Of a stretch of DNA of 45,794 nucleotides, positions 1 through 8,812 are shown piece after piece. Origin of the DNA: an uncultured Thermofilaceae archaeon (GTDB taxonomy: Archaea; Thermoproteota; Thermoprotei; Thermofilales; Thermofilaceae); NCBI GenBank assembly GCA_938036345.1, contig CALHPJ010000009.1:1-45794 (forward strand), given 5' to 3'. The notes under the pieces are model-generated. The model worked only from the letters and a program-made list of their open reading frames with translations. It did no database searches and was not told the origin of the DNA. Position 1 is the first letter of the stretch. Every line of letters starts with the position of its first letter. The position numbers and the translations under genes were made by a program.

Positions 1-2056
1 CGTCGAAGCTTGCGAGGGATTCGATGCCGATAGCCACCTCGATCCTCTCGCCTTCGCCCGGGTTGAGCAGCTTCGTCTTCTTGAAGGCTTTAAGCTCCTG
101 GAGCGGCTTGTCGACCCTACCCTTCGGCGCCTTCACGTACACCTGGGCGACCTCCCTCCCGGGGCGCTCCCCCACGTTCACCACCTCGAAGGACACCCTC
201 ACCCACCCGCCCTCGACCGCCACGCTCAAGCCCCTGTACTCGAAAACCGTGTAGCTGAGCCCGTAGCCGAACTCGTAAGCCGGCTCCACGCCGAAGGTAT
301 CGTAGTACCTGTAGCCGACGTAGACGCCCTCCTCATACACTACTCTCCTCGGGTTATCCCTGGGCTCGCCCGGGAAGGTCCAAGAGGGGACGTCCCAGTA
401 ATCCTTGGGGAAAGTTGTGGGGAGTTTACCCGAGGGGTTTATTACTCCCAGCAGGGTATCGGCCACTATCCGGCCAGTTTCCTGGCCAGCTTGCCACACC
501 AGCAGTATGGCGTCTACCTGATCCCTCCAGCTTGCCACTTCAATGGGCGAACCGATGTTTAAAACCGCGATAACCTTCTTTCCGAGGGCGTGGAAAGCCG
601 AAGATACCTTCCTTAGAAGCGCTTTCTCGCTTTTAGACAGGTAGAAGTCCCCCTCTTCCGGCTTTCTGTCCGCCCCCTCGCCTGATATCCTGCTTATGAC
701 TACGAGAGCGACGTCGTTCCTCTCCGCGTACCTCCTCACGGACTCTTCGTCCAGGAAATCCTCTGGTAGAGGCGTCAAGACTGGCTGACCGAAGAATGTC
801 TTCACTTTATACTCCTCCTTCTCGCGCATCTCCCGCACGTAGCTCTCGTACGTTTCAGCCAGCTCCTCGTCCACCTTCAGCTTGCTCCCCCTCACGCCGT
901 CTAAGATTGACACAACGTACCTCGGGTGGGTCCAACCACTCCCGGTGCCGCCCCTAACAGTTTCTATTTGTCCGCACCCGAAAAGGGCGACCCTCGTGTT
1001 CTCCTTTAACGGGAGCGTGTTTTCGTTTTTCAGTAGAACAACCCCCTCCGCTCCTGCTTTATATGCGATCTCAGCGTGGGCGTCGAGATCGGGCGCGTTG
1101 GAGTACCTGTAACCTTTGAAAGCCAAAGTTCTCAGAAGCACGTTCAGCACGCGCCTCAGAGCAGCGTCGAGCGTATCCTCGCTCAGCCTTCCCTCCTTGA
1201 CGGCGCTTACCAGCTCGGTTACCTCATCCCTCCTGCTCGGGTTTATCTGGTAAGCTTTCCCAGGCATGATCATGTCGTTACCGGCTTTCAGCTGCTCTAC
1301 AGGGTCCTCCCCCGCAAACCAGTCGGTGACGACGAAGCCGTCGAAGCCCCACTCCTCCCTAAGGACTTTCGTGAGCAGCCACTCGTTCTGCGAGCAGTAC
1401 TTGCCGTTCAGCTTGTTGTAGGCGCTCATCACAACCCATGGTTTAGCCTTCTTGACAGCTATCTCGAAGGGTTTCAGGTATATCTCCCTTAAGGCCCTCT
1501 CCGAGACAATGGTATCAATGGTGAACCTGTTTGTCTCCTGCTCATTTGCCGCAAAATGCTTTAAGCATGCGCCCACCCCTTGGGATTGCACACCTTTAAC
1601 GAAGGCAGCGGCCATCTCCCCAGTAAGCAGGGGATCCTCGCTGTAGTACTCGAAATTCCTCCCGCAGAGCGGGTTCCTATGTATGTTCATGCCCGGTGCG
1701 AGAAGAATGTCGACGCCGTACTCCCTGGCCTCTTCGCCCATAGCCTTCCCAACCTTCTCCACTAACTCGGTATTCCAAGTTGAGGCGAGCATGGTGGCCA
1801 CGGGGAAAGCCGTAGCGTGGAAGGTCCCAGCCTCGCCCTCCCTCACGGGGTCGATCCTAACGCCAGCCGGCCCGTCGGCCATGACCACAGAGGGTATGCC
1901 CAACCTCTCTATGGAGTGCGTTTCCCCAGCGGCACCTCGGACCCTCGAATGCGGATTCCCAAACCAACCGGGCATCCCTATACCCACGAGAAGCTTAGCT
2001 TTTTCCTCCAAACTCATTTGAGAAATTAGCTTTTCGACCAGGTCTACAGTAATCAT
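1..2056 (-). CDS. Glycoside hydrolase family 3 beta-glycosidase (3' end beyond window)
   Basis: Hydrolyses terminal beta-linked sugars (beta-glucosidase or beta-xylosidase type) from oligosaccharides. The minus strand is open from an ATG at 2056 to the window edge, 685 codons. A family 3 TIM barrel fills the first ~300 residues: a KHFAANEQE stretch (166-174) and the TDW motif whose Asp245 is the expected nucleophile. The alpha/beta domain follows, and the last ~80 visible residues (positions 1-250) resemble the fibronectin-III-like tail, so probably only a few dozen residues are missing. No signal peptide is visible, suggesting a cytoplasmic enzyme acting on imported sugars. A T-rich TATA-like stretch lies near 2083-2092, giving a leader of only a few bases. 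Exact sugar specificity cannot be read from the sequence. Confidence 0.9.
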   Translation of the reverse strand, partial: MITVDLVEKLISQMSLEEKAKLLVGIGMPGWFGNPHSRVRGAAGETHSIERLGIPSVVMADGPAGVRIDPVREGEAGTFHATAFPVATMLASTWNTELVEKVGKAMGEEAREYGVDILLAPGMNIHRNPLCGRNFEYYSEDPLLTGEMAAAFVKGVQSQGVGACLKHFAANEQETNRFTIDTIVSERALREIYLKPFEIAVKKAKPWVVMSAYNKLNGKYCSQNEWLLTKVLREEWGFDGFVVTDWFAGEDPVEQLKAGNDMIMPGKAYQINPSRRDEVTELVSAVKEGRLSEDTLDAALRRVLNVLLRTLAFKGYRYSNAPDLDAHAEIAYKAGAEGVVLLKNENTLPLKENTRVALFGCGQIETVRGGTGSGWTHPRYVVSILDGVRGSKLKVDEELAETYESYVREMREKEEYKVKTFFGQPVLTPLPEDFLDEESVRRYAERNDVALVVISRISGEGADRKPEEGDFYLSKSEKALLRKVSSAFHALGKKVIAVLNIGSPIEVASWRDQVDAILLVWQAGQETGRIVADTLLGVINPSGKLPTTFPKDYWDVPSWTFPGEPRDNPRRVVYEEGVYVGYRYYDTFGVEPAYEFGYGLSYTVFEYRGLSVAVEGGWVRVSFEVVNVGERPGREVAQVYVKAPKGRVDKPLQELKAFKKTKLLNPGEGERIEVAIGIESLASFD

Positions 2057-2265
2057 CCCTACCGTGGTAAAAAGGAGCAGTGGTAAAAAAGCATAACACC
2101 AGCTGCGCTCACCCAGCGGCGGGTCCTCTGTCGAAGGTCGACTTTATGCTAGGAAACCCGAGCGGCTTCCTTAACCCTACCTCGAAGCCGGCCCGGGAAA
2201 TAAAGCGGCTTACTTCCGATGAGCCCTTCCTTTGCAGCTCTTCCAGCCCGCTGAACCGCTGGCGA
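2057..2265. other. Spacer between the peptidase and GH3 genes
   Basis: This 209 bp gap holds the GH3 promoter at its left end. On the minus strand one frame stays open for about 55 codons (roughly 2273 down to 2110) and reads like protein, but it has no ATG, GTG or TTG. It may be a gene remnant. No RNA gene is seen. Confidence 0.4.
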
Positions 2266-4167
2266 TCAATCCTGCCCTGGCTTTAAACCTAGGATTTCGT
2301 AGACGAACGCTAGGATATCGCTGGCTTCTCTGGCTTTAAGCTGGGGAGCTGCCCCCATGTGGCCGCTAGCCCGCTCCACTCTTAGCAGAACCTCAGCTCC
2401 CACTTCCTCTAACTTCGCGACGAACTTCAACGCGTGCGCTGGGTGGACGCGGTCATCCTGCAAGCCGGTGTACACCAGCACCGGGGGGTACTTCACGGCT
2501 TCTACGTTGTGGTAGGGTGAGTACCTGCGCAAGTACTCCCTATCCCCGGGATCGTCGGGGTTCCCGTACTCTGCCACCCAGAGCTTACCTACGTGCAGCT
2601 CGTGGAACCTGAGCATGTCGAGTACTGGGTACCCAATCACCGCACCGTCGAGCAGCTCTGGTCGCTGCGTCAAAACGGCTCCGACAAGCAGGCCGCCGTT
2701 GCTTACGCCGTGTGCCACCACCTTAGCCCCTTTACTCTTGAAGTGCTCAGCACAGGCGACGAAGTCGTCGAAAACGTTCTGCTTATTCCTCCCCATACCC
2801 GCCCTGTGCCACTCCTCGCCGTACTCCCCGCCGCCGCGCAGGTTAGCTACCGCGTACGTACCCCCATCTTCCACGAAAACGATCGCTCCAGGTGAAAAAG
2901 CGGGCGTCAGCGAAACGCCGAAGCCTCCATACCCGTACAGCAGGACCTTATCGGGGTCCACACCCTCCCTCCTGAACACAAACGTGTGGACCTTCGTCCC
3001 ATCCCTGGACGTGACCCAGCGCTCTTCTACGACGAAGCCGTTGCTCAGCTCCTCAGATAAAAGCAGCTCAAGCTCACCTTTCAAGTACCTGTAAAGCCTG
3101 AGCGGAACGCTGAAAGACTCGAAGACGAAAACCGCCTCCCTTGACTCTGAGGAGACCGCCGTGATGGAGCCTGGGCGCTCAATGGGCAGCCTGTGCCACT
3201 TCCCACTAGCGAGGTTGAAAGACACGAGCTCCGAGGAGCAGTCAACGAGGTAGTGCAGCAGGAGCTCCTCCCCAACTAGCGCGGCGTTCCTGAGCACGTG
3301 CGGGCCCTCCCCAACTAGCAAGCTGACCTCCCCATTCTCCCTCACAGAGAGCACCCTGCCCCGACCCTCCCCCTCGTACGATGCAACGAGGTAGGACCCG
3401 TTTAAGTAGTCCACGTGGTTAACTGGGAACTCCCCCGTCCCGTAAACGTGCTTCCACAGTGCCGGCTCCTTCAAGTCCCCGCCGTACACCTTGCTTGAGC
3501 TCCAGCCGCGCATCAAAGTCAGCAGAGCCTTGGAGCCGTCGCCCGAGGACTCAAGCCACACGTGGTACTGGGCTGGTATGCCGCTACCGAAAACCATTTC
3601 CTCACTCCCGCCCGCTCTACGGAAAACCCGCTCGGCCGGCGGTTCAATTCCATCCGGAGTCCTCTCTCTCCTGTACTGTTTAACGTAGTAGTAGGCGCCG
3701 TCGCCGAGGAACACTACGGACCCTGCAACCCCCTCGATTTCGTCAATCTCCTCACCGCCTTCCGCCTCGGCAACCCTAAGCACTCCCTCATCGGACCCTT
3801 TCGTGGAGAAGTAGGCGAAGTACCGCCCATCCCGCGAGGCGTAGAGGCCCGTTATTATCATGCCCTCCCCTACTTCGTCAGAGTTTACGAGGGTCCTTCT
3901 CTCGCCATCCCGGTATAGCAGCTCTATGCTGAACTTCATCGCCTCTCTCTTAAGGATAAAGTAACCCTTACCTGTGCACTTGACAGAGAGGATTTTGGGT
4001 AGTGAGAAGTACCTGGAGATCCGCGGCTCGAGTTTCTCCGAGAGCTTGCGGAGCTTTTCCCTGGCCCTGCCATCTCTTTCGAGGGCCCACTTAACCACGG
4101 CCGAGTCTTCGAGATTCTCGAGCCATAGGTAGGGGTCTCGATCCTCCACGCACTTCCAGTGATTCAA
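2266..4167 (-). CDS. Prolyl oligopeptidase, peptidase family S9A
   Basis: Cytosolic serine peptidase cutting short peptides after proline. The 633-residue protein has the family architecture: an N-terminal DPYLWLE segment, a seven-bladed propeller region, then an alpha/beta hydrolase domain. The triad is visible as Ser489 in GVSNGG, Asp572 in GLQDDRV and His603 in ASGHMG. Length is close to Pyrococcus enzymes (about 616) and shorter than the animal enzyme (about 710). The start is a TTG at 4167; the alternative GTG six codons in would still keep DPYLWLE. The gene is divergent from the UlaG-like gene across 186 bp. It fits a peptide-fermenting lifestyle, alongside the M28 peptidase and SppA in this window. 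Confidence 0.93.
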   Translation of the reverse strand: MNHWKCVEDRDPYLWLENLEDSAVVKWALERDGRAREKLRKLSEKLEPRISRYFSLPKILSVKCTGKGYFILKREAMKFSIELLYRDGERRTLVNSDEVGEGMIITGLYASRDGRYFAYFSTKGSDEGVLRVAEAEGGEEIDEIEGVAGSVVFLGDGAYYYVKQYRRERTPDGIEPPAERVFRRAGGSEEMVFGSGIPAQYHVWLESSGDGSKALLTLMRGWSSSKVYGGDLKEPALWKHVYGTGEFPVNHVDYLNGSYLVASYEGEGRGRVLSVRENGEVSLLVGEGPHVLRNAALVGEELLLHYLVDCSSELVSFNLASGKWHRLPIERPGSITAVSSESREAVFVFESFSVPLRLYRYLKGELELLLSEELSNGFVVEERWVTSRDGTKVHTFVFRREGVDPDKVLLYGYGGFGVSLTPAFSPGAIVFVEDGGTYAVANLRGGGEYGEEWHRAGMGRNKQNVFDDFVACAEHFKSKGAKVVAHGVSNGGLLVGAVLTQRPELLDGAVIGYPVLDMLRFHELHVGKLWVAEYGNPDDPGDREYLRRYSPYHNVEAVKYPPVLVYTGLQDDRVHPAHALKFVAKLEEVGAEVLLRVERASGHMGAAPQLKAREASDILAFVYEILGLKPGQD

Positions 4168-4323
4168 ACGTCTTTATTATTTTCGCTAAATGATTTAGAG
4201 CCAACAACGAAAGTGAAGGTATGTGAGATGTACCAAAGAGCGTTAAATTGCCCAGAATAGAGTTTCGTATTTGTAAGGATATGGTATGCTGAAAGTACCG
4301 GCAGCACAGTGTGAGGCACTAAG

Positions 4324-4330
4324 CTTAATA
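4324..4330 (+). promoter_or_regulatory. TATA box of the UlaG-like hydrolase gene
   Basis: The sequence CTTAATA is centred about 27 bp before the GTG at 4354, the spacing expected of a leaderless archaeal transcript. It supports that GTG over the ATG at 4352, which runs straight into a stop. Confidence 0.5.
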
Positions 4331-4353
4331 CTTCCCAAGGTAGTTCGCAGCAT

Positions 4354-5169
4354 GTGTGGGGGCGGTACTTGATCGAGGAAATAGAGGGTGCCGAGCTGGG
4401 TCCTAACGAGGCTATTGTCTGGTTTCTCGGAGGAGCTGGCATCGCGGTTAAGACCAGGGGGTCGCTCATTTACGTCGACCCGTACTTCGGCGGCTCGCCC
4501 TCAAGGGAGTGGCTGCGCATGATTGCTGTGCCAGTCGACGCTGCGGATGTTAGGAAAGCTACGGCTATCCTTTCAACACACGAACACACCGACCACTGCC
4601 ACCGGGAGACGGTAGTACCCATAGTAGCGCGAACGGGTGCGAAATTCGTAGGCCCCGCGTCCTCCGCCGCTAGGGTGAAGTCCTGGCTAGCGGGCGAGAA
4701 GATCGAGGGCGAGGTGGTGGAGGTGCGGCCGGGCGATTCTCTGAAGGTGGGCGCCGACGTGCTGCTGAGGGTGCTCGAGGCTAGGGACCTGTACGCGGAG
4801 CACGCGGTCACATACCTGCTCGAAACCCCCGGAGGCAACATTTTCCACAGCGGGGACTCCTCCTACTTCCCCGGATTGAAGGAGATAGGGAACCGCTACG
4901 CTGTGGACGTCGCTTTCCTCTGCATCGGCAGGAACCTTAGAGGGAGGGACGACTACATGACGCCCTGCGATGCCGTCCGGGCGGCGGTAGACCTCAACGC
5001 GAAGGCTATCGTGCCGCTGCACTTCGATATATGGAAGAGAACCAGGGAGGACCCAAAACTTGTGGAGATTGTGGCTAGAACGTGGGAAGCCGATGTGAAA
5101 ATTATCCACCTCTCGCTGGGCGACTCGCTCAAGCTCAGTGGAGGCGTAGCCGAGAAAATCCCATTCTAG
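4354..5169 (+). CDS. UlaG-like metallo-beta-lactamase-fold hydrolase
   Basis: Predicted metal-dependent hydrolase of the family containing UlaG (L-ascorbate-6-phosphate lactonase) and UPF0173 proteins. The metal site is complete: THEHTDH gives His76, His78, Asp80 and His81, with FHSGD (His165, Asp168) and PLHFD (His223) further on. At 271 residues it is of usual length. No signal peptide is present, so it is cytoplasmic. The substrate cannot be inferred; related enzymes act on lactones or cyclic phosphates. A second, more distant member of the fold lies at 39118. The gene stands alone on the plus strand with its own promoter. Confidence 0.8.
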   Translation: MWGRYLIEEIEGAELGPNEAIVWFLGGAGIAVKTRGSLIYVDPYFGGSPSREWLRMIAVPVDAADVRKATAILSTHEHTDHCHRETVVPIVARTGAKFVGPASSAARVKSWLAGEKIEGEVVEVRPGDSLKVGADVLLRVLEARDLYAEHAVTYLLETPGGNIFHSGDSSYFPGLKEIGNRYAVDVAFLCIGRNLRGRDDYMTPCDAVRAAVDLNAKAIVPLHFDIWKRTREDPKLVEIVARTWEADVKIIHLSLGDSLKLSGGVAEKIPF

Positions 5170-5228
5170 CTTTGCAGCTGGCATGCGCGTGGGCGCTACT
5201 CCTTCAGGTAGCTCGCTTAAGGGGCCCG

Positions 5229-5795
5229 CTACTCCACGGGGTTCTGGGTTAAGGCTTTGATCACTTCGCTTACGGACTTATCCAGCGCCCTCCGCTCGAT
5301 GTCTACGAACATCGGCCTAACGCCAACTTTCTCGAGCGCTCGTTTGAGCTCGTGCATGAAGACGCCCATACCGGGCGACCTACTCCTTGGCTCGGCCTTA
5401 AGAGGGTCCCCGCCGCGCCACCCGACCGAGACCTCGCTTACCGCGCACGACGGGCTTCCGCGCAGTCCGATTACGGCCTCAATTCTTACCCCGCAGCGGG
5501 CGAACTCCCCAGATAGCGCGGCAACACTGCGCGCCAGCTTCCTGCAGTGGAGCCTGTAACCCGTGCTTTCGTACTGCTCTTTCGTCTGCCACCACCTGAG
5601 CAATCCAGAGTAGAGCACTTCAGGGCACGGCAGCTGGACTACCCCGCAATTGAGAGACTCCAGTGCGCGAACCATGCCGCCGAGTAGGCCGGGTGCAACA
5701 GCTAAGCCGCGGGCGGCAGCGTTTTGATTCAGTATGCAGTGGGCGACGAGAACCACCTTAAGGCTTCGTGCATCATCGAAGTCCACTTTAAGCAT
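5229..5795 (-). CDS. DUF523-like conserved archaeal protein
   Basis: A 188-residue protein of unknown function. An AHCILNQN motif near residues 18-25 and a G-LRGSPSC motif near 110-117 recall DUF523 / 2-thiouracil desulfurase-type proteins and a related archaeal family, where conserved cysteines may bind metal or sulfur. Several other cysteines (about residues 50, 57, 83, 99) are present. The start is the ATG at 5795: a TATA-like TTTACA lies about 27 bp upstream (near 5822), so the message is probably leaderless. It is divergent from the secreted-protein gene at 5864. The family link is from recall of motifs and is tentative. Confidence 0.6.
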   Translation of the reverse strand: MLKVDFDDARSLKVVLVAHCILNQNAAARGLAVAPGLLGGMVRALESLNCGVVQLPCPEVLYSGLLRWWQTKEQYESTGYRLHCRKLARSVAALSGEFARCGVRIEAVIGLRGSPSCAVSEVSVGWRGGDPLKAEPRSRSPGMGVFMHELKRALEKVGVRPMFVDIERRALDKSVSEVIKALTQNPVE

Positions 5796-5827
5796 ACGTG
5801 CAACGAAATGCGGTGCAGGTCATGTAA

Positions 5828-5838
5828 AGCTTTTTTTT
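5828..5838 (+). promoter_or_regulatory. T-rich TATA element before the 5864 gene
   Basis: A run of eight T followed by AT lies about 26-36 bp before the ATG at 5864. The minus-strand promoter of the 5795 gene sits just to its left (about 5818-5826), so the two promoters are packed into a 68 bp divergent gap. Confidence 0.45.
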
Positions 5839-5863
5839 ATCCTCGGACCGCTTTTAACACAGT

Positions 5864-6841
5864 ATGCTGAAGGCGAAAATCGCTGGATTGCTGGTTGCCT
5901 TGCTCACTATTTCCGCGTGCCTAGCTCTGGCTCAGTACAAGTTCGGTAACATCGAGGTGAACTTCAACAACAAGGGGATCGTTACCGTTAGTTACGAGAA
6001 CATAGTACGCGTCACTGGGGGTTTCAACACGTGGGGTCCGAACTGGAATTGGGAGAGCGCGTGCAGCTACCAGGACAACTGGAACGCCCTGCAGTATAGG
6101 CTAGGTGACGTGGAGGGCGAATTCAGCGGCGCTTTCCAGTGCAGCTTTGCGAGAGCCTCCTGGGGGGAGAAGGCCTGGATAGGCGTAAACGCCGTTTTGA
6201 TCGAGCTAAACATCACGGCGACCCAGGAAAGCAGCTTCGCGGGAATGGCTTGGGATTACGATCTCCCTGTGGGTATTTTCAAGGGTATGGAAGTGGCGAT
6301 GCTATTCGCTAACGGAAGCTCCGCGAACGTGCGGTTGAGGGAGGAGCGCGTTCCCGGGGAGTGGGTGATAATCTTCCAGTCGGGAACGGTAGGTTGGATC
6401 GTCCCGTTCAACGAGGAGGCGGGCGTTGTTTTATCGGTTTTCGGCGATGCGTGGCCCACAGGAATGGATGCGCAAATCGAGGACGAGAGGGAGTGGGGCG
6501 GCACGGTGTACGCTCTTAGAAGCTGGTTGTTCTTTAACTTTGCATTGAGCGAGGGGCAAATGCTTAGAATACTAGCCTACATGCAACCCTACACTACCGC
6601 TGAAGAGCGGGAAGCGGCGGTCCTGAAGGTGAGGGAGATAACGGAACGCTTAGCATCGGGACACGACGTCGAGCTGGTAAAGAAGTGGTTGATTGGGGAC
6701 ATGCGTCTCGAAGAGGCTGCCGAACTCAGGCGTGCTCAGGGTCCACCACCCATGTTGATAGCTTACGCAGGCGTAGCCATAGTAAGCGTAGCGGTGCTAC
6801 TGCTCGTCCTTACAAGGGCTAGAAGACGCTCACAGATATAA
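5864..6841 (+). CDS. Secreted, membrane-anchored protein of unknown function
   Basis: I do not recognise the family. The 325-residue protein has a signal peptide (KAK then a hydrophobic run, residues 3-23, with a likely cut after LALA), an ectodomain of ~260 residues rich in Trp, Asn and Gly, and a C-terminal membrane helix (about 297-316) followed by an Arg-rich RARRRSQ tail. This predicts an extracellular domain held to the membrane by its C terminus. Two cysteines lie close together in the first third (SACSYQ and FQCSF) and may form a disulfide. The aromatic-rich start suggests a carbohydrate-binding or beta-sandwich surface protein, which is inference only. It ends 32 bp before the convergent M28 gene. 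Confidence 0.75.
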   Translation: MLKAKIAGLLVALLTISACLALAQYKFGNIEVNFNNKGIVTVSYENIVRVTGGFNTWGPNWNWESACSYQDNWNALQYRLGDVEGEFSGAFQCSFARASWGEKAWIGVNAVLIELNITATQESSFAGMAWDYDLPVGIFKGMEVAMLFANGSSANVRLREERVPGEWVIIFQSGTVGWIVPFNEEAGVVLSVFGDAWPTGMDAQIEDEREWGGTVYALRSWLFFNFALSEGQMLRILAYMQPYTTAEEREAAVLKVREITERLASGHDVELVKKWLIGDMRLEEAAELRRAQGPPPMLIAYAGVAIVSVAVLLLVLTRARRRSQI

Positions 6842-6873
6842 AACCCAATTCAAACATAAAAAGTATTTTTTTC

Positions 6874-8118
6874 CTACTCGTAAATTCCAAGTCTTTTTCT
6901 AAAGTATTCGTCTATTTTCCTCTTAACATCCTCAGGTATTTCTCTCTCAAACGGCACTTCCTCGGCATCGGCCACCTCCCTTATGAACCCAAGCGCTAGA
7001 AGGGAAACCAGGCTGAACCCCCTCGGGTGCAGGAGGTTAGCGGAATCCTGAACTGTGTGCATTAAATGCCCGGTCCCACTCGAGCGGAAAATGTTTACTG
7101 AGGGCACTCCTCGGCGGGCGAAGCTCGCGCTGTCGCTCGACATAACGTCCTCGCTTACGTTGACGTTGACTCCGAACCTCTTCGCAACGTACTCGAACGC
7201 ATAGCGTAAGCTCTTCGACCCAGTGATAACCGCGCTAACCGTTCCCAGAGCTGCACCGTGCACGTCCAGGTTCACCACAAGCGCCGCCTTCTCGAGCTCG
7301 TCCTTGTGCGCTTCAACGTACGCCAGGGAGCCGCGAAGCCCCAGTTCCTCGCCGCTGAACAAAACAAACCTCACAGTCCGCTTGAGTCTTTCCTTACTCA
7401 ACTCCCGGGCAACCGCCAGCACGAGCGCTGCGCCAGCCGCGTTATCCGTTGCGCCCGGGACACCGTACTCGCTGTCCAAGTGGGCTACCACGTAAACCAC
7501 CTCGTCTGGGTATTTCGTCCCTCCCAGCTCAGCCACGACGTTGGACAGCTGCTCATCTCTGTACTCCTGAAGCAGGGTTATCATTGCGCGCTCAGCGGAG
7601 AGGAGCGCAACGGCTTCGTTGTAGCGGACGTAGACCGCGGGTAAATTGCCGAACTTTTCCCTCCACTCGTAGGGAATATCGACCTTGCTCAGATCGCGGA
7701 AAGGCGAATTCTCCGCTATGATCAGCCCAGAGGCCTTACCCACCAGCTTCCTCCAGGCGTCCCTGTTTGGCCTGGAGCTGGCGAGGCCTATCCAGCCCGT
7801 GTGCCTCGGTAGAAACGCTGGATCGCCGCTTTCGATGTAGACAAGCTCGCCCTCAACCCCCTCCTCACCAGTTTCCCCGCTGAAGCCGACTGCTGAGCAT
7901 TCGACGACGCGCCTCTCGGGCGAAGTTACTTTAAGCTCAGCCTTTTTCACCTCATAAACCTTGGTCGTGAAAGGCTCAAGCTTAACCTCGTAACCGAAGC
8001 TCTCTAGCTCGCGGCAGACGATTTCCCTTGCCCTCCTCTCCCCCTCGCTCCCCGCAAACCTGGGTTGGGAGGCCAGCTCAACCGCTATTCTGTAGGCGTA
8101 CTCCGCTATTTCGCTCAT
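6874..8118 (-). CDS. M28-family zinc aminopeptidase with PA-like insert
   Basis: Zinc metallopeptidase removing N-terminal residues from peptides. The di-zinc site of the M28 family is complete: His213 (AHLDS), Asp225 (GATDNAAG), the acid pair GEE at 256-258, Asp285 (NLDVHG) and His354 (MHTVQDS). Residues ~85-195 form a protease-associated-like insert. No signal peptide is seen, so the enzyme is probably cytosolic. I start it at the ATG at 8118 (414 residues): a TTTTATA box at 8141-8147 is centred 26 bp upstream, whereas an upstream TTG at 8136 would lie within 10 bp of that box and could not be transcribed from it. Confidence 0.9.
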   Translation of the reverse strand: MSEIAEYAYRIAVELASQPRFAGSEGERRAREIVCRELESFGYEVKLEPFTTKVYEVKKAELKVTSPERRVVECSAVGFSGETGEEGVEGELVYIESGDPAFLPRHTGWIGLASSRPNRDAWRKLVGKASGLIIAENSPFRDLSKVDIPYEWREKFGNLPAVYVRYNEAVALLSAERAMITLLQEYRDEQLSNVVAELGGTKYPDEVVYVVAHLDSEYGVPGATDNAAGAALVLAVARELSKERLKRTVRFVLFSGEELGLRGSLAYVEAHKDELEKAALVVNLDVHGAALGTVSAVITGSKSLRYAFEYVAKRFGVNVNVSEDVMSSDSASFARRGVPSVNIFRSSGTGHLMHTVQDSANLLHPRGFSLVSLLALGFIREVADAEEVPFEREIPEDVKRKIDEYFRKRLGIYE

Positions 8119-8140
8119 CAAAGGTGTGACTGCCAACAGT

Positions 8141-8147
8141 ATAAAAT
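8141..8147 (-). promoter_or_regulatory. TATA box of the M28 peptidase
   Basis: TTTTATA on the minus strand is centred 26 bp before the ATG at 8118. It fixes the start codon and predicts a leaderless transcript. Confidence 0.65.
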
Positions 8148-8216
8148 GGATGCGCCACGGGCTCTATACTGGAGAAAAGCCCTTCGAAGAAATAATACAT
8201 AATAGTATTGTGCTAC

Positions 8217-8735
8217 TTAACCCTTCTCAATTACGCTCCGAGTCACCGTCATAATTTTCGTGACCTTACCTTGCCCGATGTCCACTACTATTTCGGCAAA
8301 GCCGGTCCGGTCTTTAACTAGGGTTACGATAGCCTTCGCCGCTTTCCAAGACACCTCTCCGCTGCCTGCAACCGTAGCCGTCAGAATAGGCTTAACGCCG
8401 GTGATATTGTATCCCTCCTCCAGCAGCTTTGCGGCGTCGGCGTCGCTTTGAAGGATTTTAAGCACATTTGACTTGAACTCCTCGCTCACTTCAATTCGAA
8501 CAAACCCTCTGCTGAAACCTCGCGCAAAACCTAATCTGAACCCCCGCCTCCAAGTGTAGTTGAAGCACTGCAAGGTAAGCGGCTCATCCTCCGAAAAAGG
8601 CGAAATAGGCTTTACGGCTGCTGACCTGGTTAAGCCGGCCTCGCTTAACGGCAGTAAACTCGCTAAGGCTAGCCCAATTAAAACCGCCGCAGCTGCCATG
8701 ACCCCCAGCATCGCCTTGCCCCTCATCATGCTCAC
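8217..8735 (-). CDS. Secreted small protein of unknown function with Arg-Gly-Phe repeats
   Basis: A 172-residue protein I do not recognise. A signal peptide or anchor covers residues ~5-32. It is followed by a short mature chain with a striking stretch at about 63-79 in which RGF or LGF recurs every four to five residues (RRGFRLGF, ARGF, SRGF). The C-terminal half (about 105-168) looks like a small alpha/beta domain. TTTAAAA at 8760-8766 is ~28 bp before the GTG at 8735, while GGTGA just after that GTG could act as a ribosome site for the ATGs at 8729 and 8726. The start is therefore uncertain by three codons. Confidence 0.65.
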   Translation of the reverse strand: MSMMRGKAMLGVMAAAAVLIGLALASLLPLSEAGLTRSAAVKPISPFSEDEPLTLQCFNYTWRRGFRLGFARGFSRGFVRIEVSEEFKSNVLKILQSDADAAKLLEEGYNITGVKPILTATVAGSGEVSWKAAKAIVTLVKDRTGFAEIVVDIGQGKVTKIMTVTRSVIEKG

Positions 8736-8812
8736 CGAAGTACTCTATCCCCCGCGCTGTTTAAAAGCTGTGTGGACTTTAAGTCTATGTCGAAAGTCCA
8801 TCGCCGCGGTCT

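Noticed and set aside
24-2029. Several plus-strand frames opposite the GH3 gene (e.g. 1076-1492)
   Set aside because: They are shadows of the long minus-strand frame, which carries clear GH3 motifs; the plus frames lack recognisable domains and starts with promoters.
2110-2273. Open minus-strand frame of ~55 codons with protein-like composition
   Set aside because: No ATG, GTG or TTG start and an upstream stop; at best a remnant.
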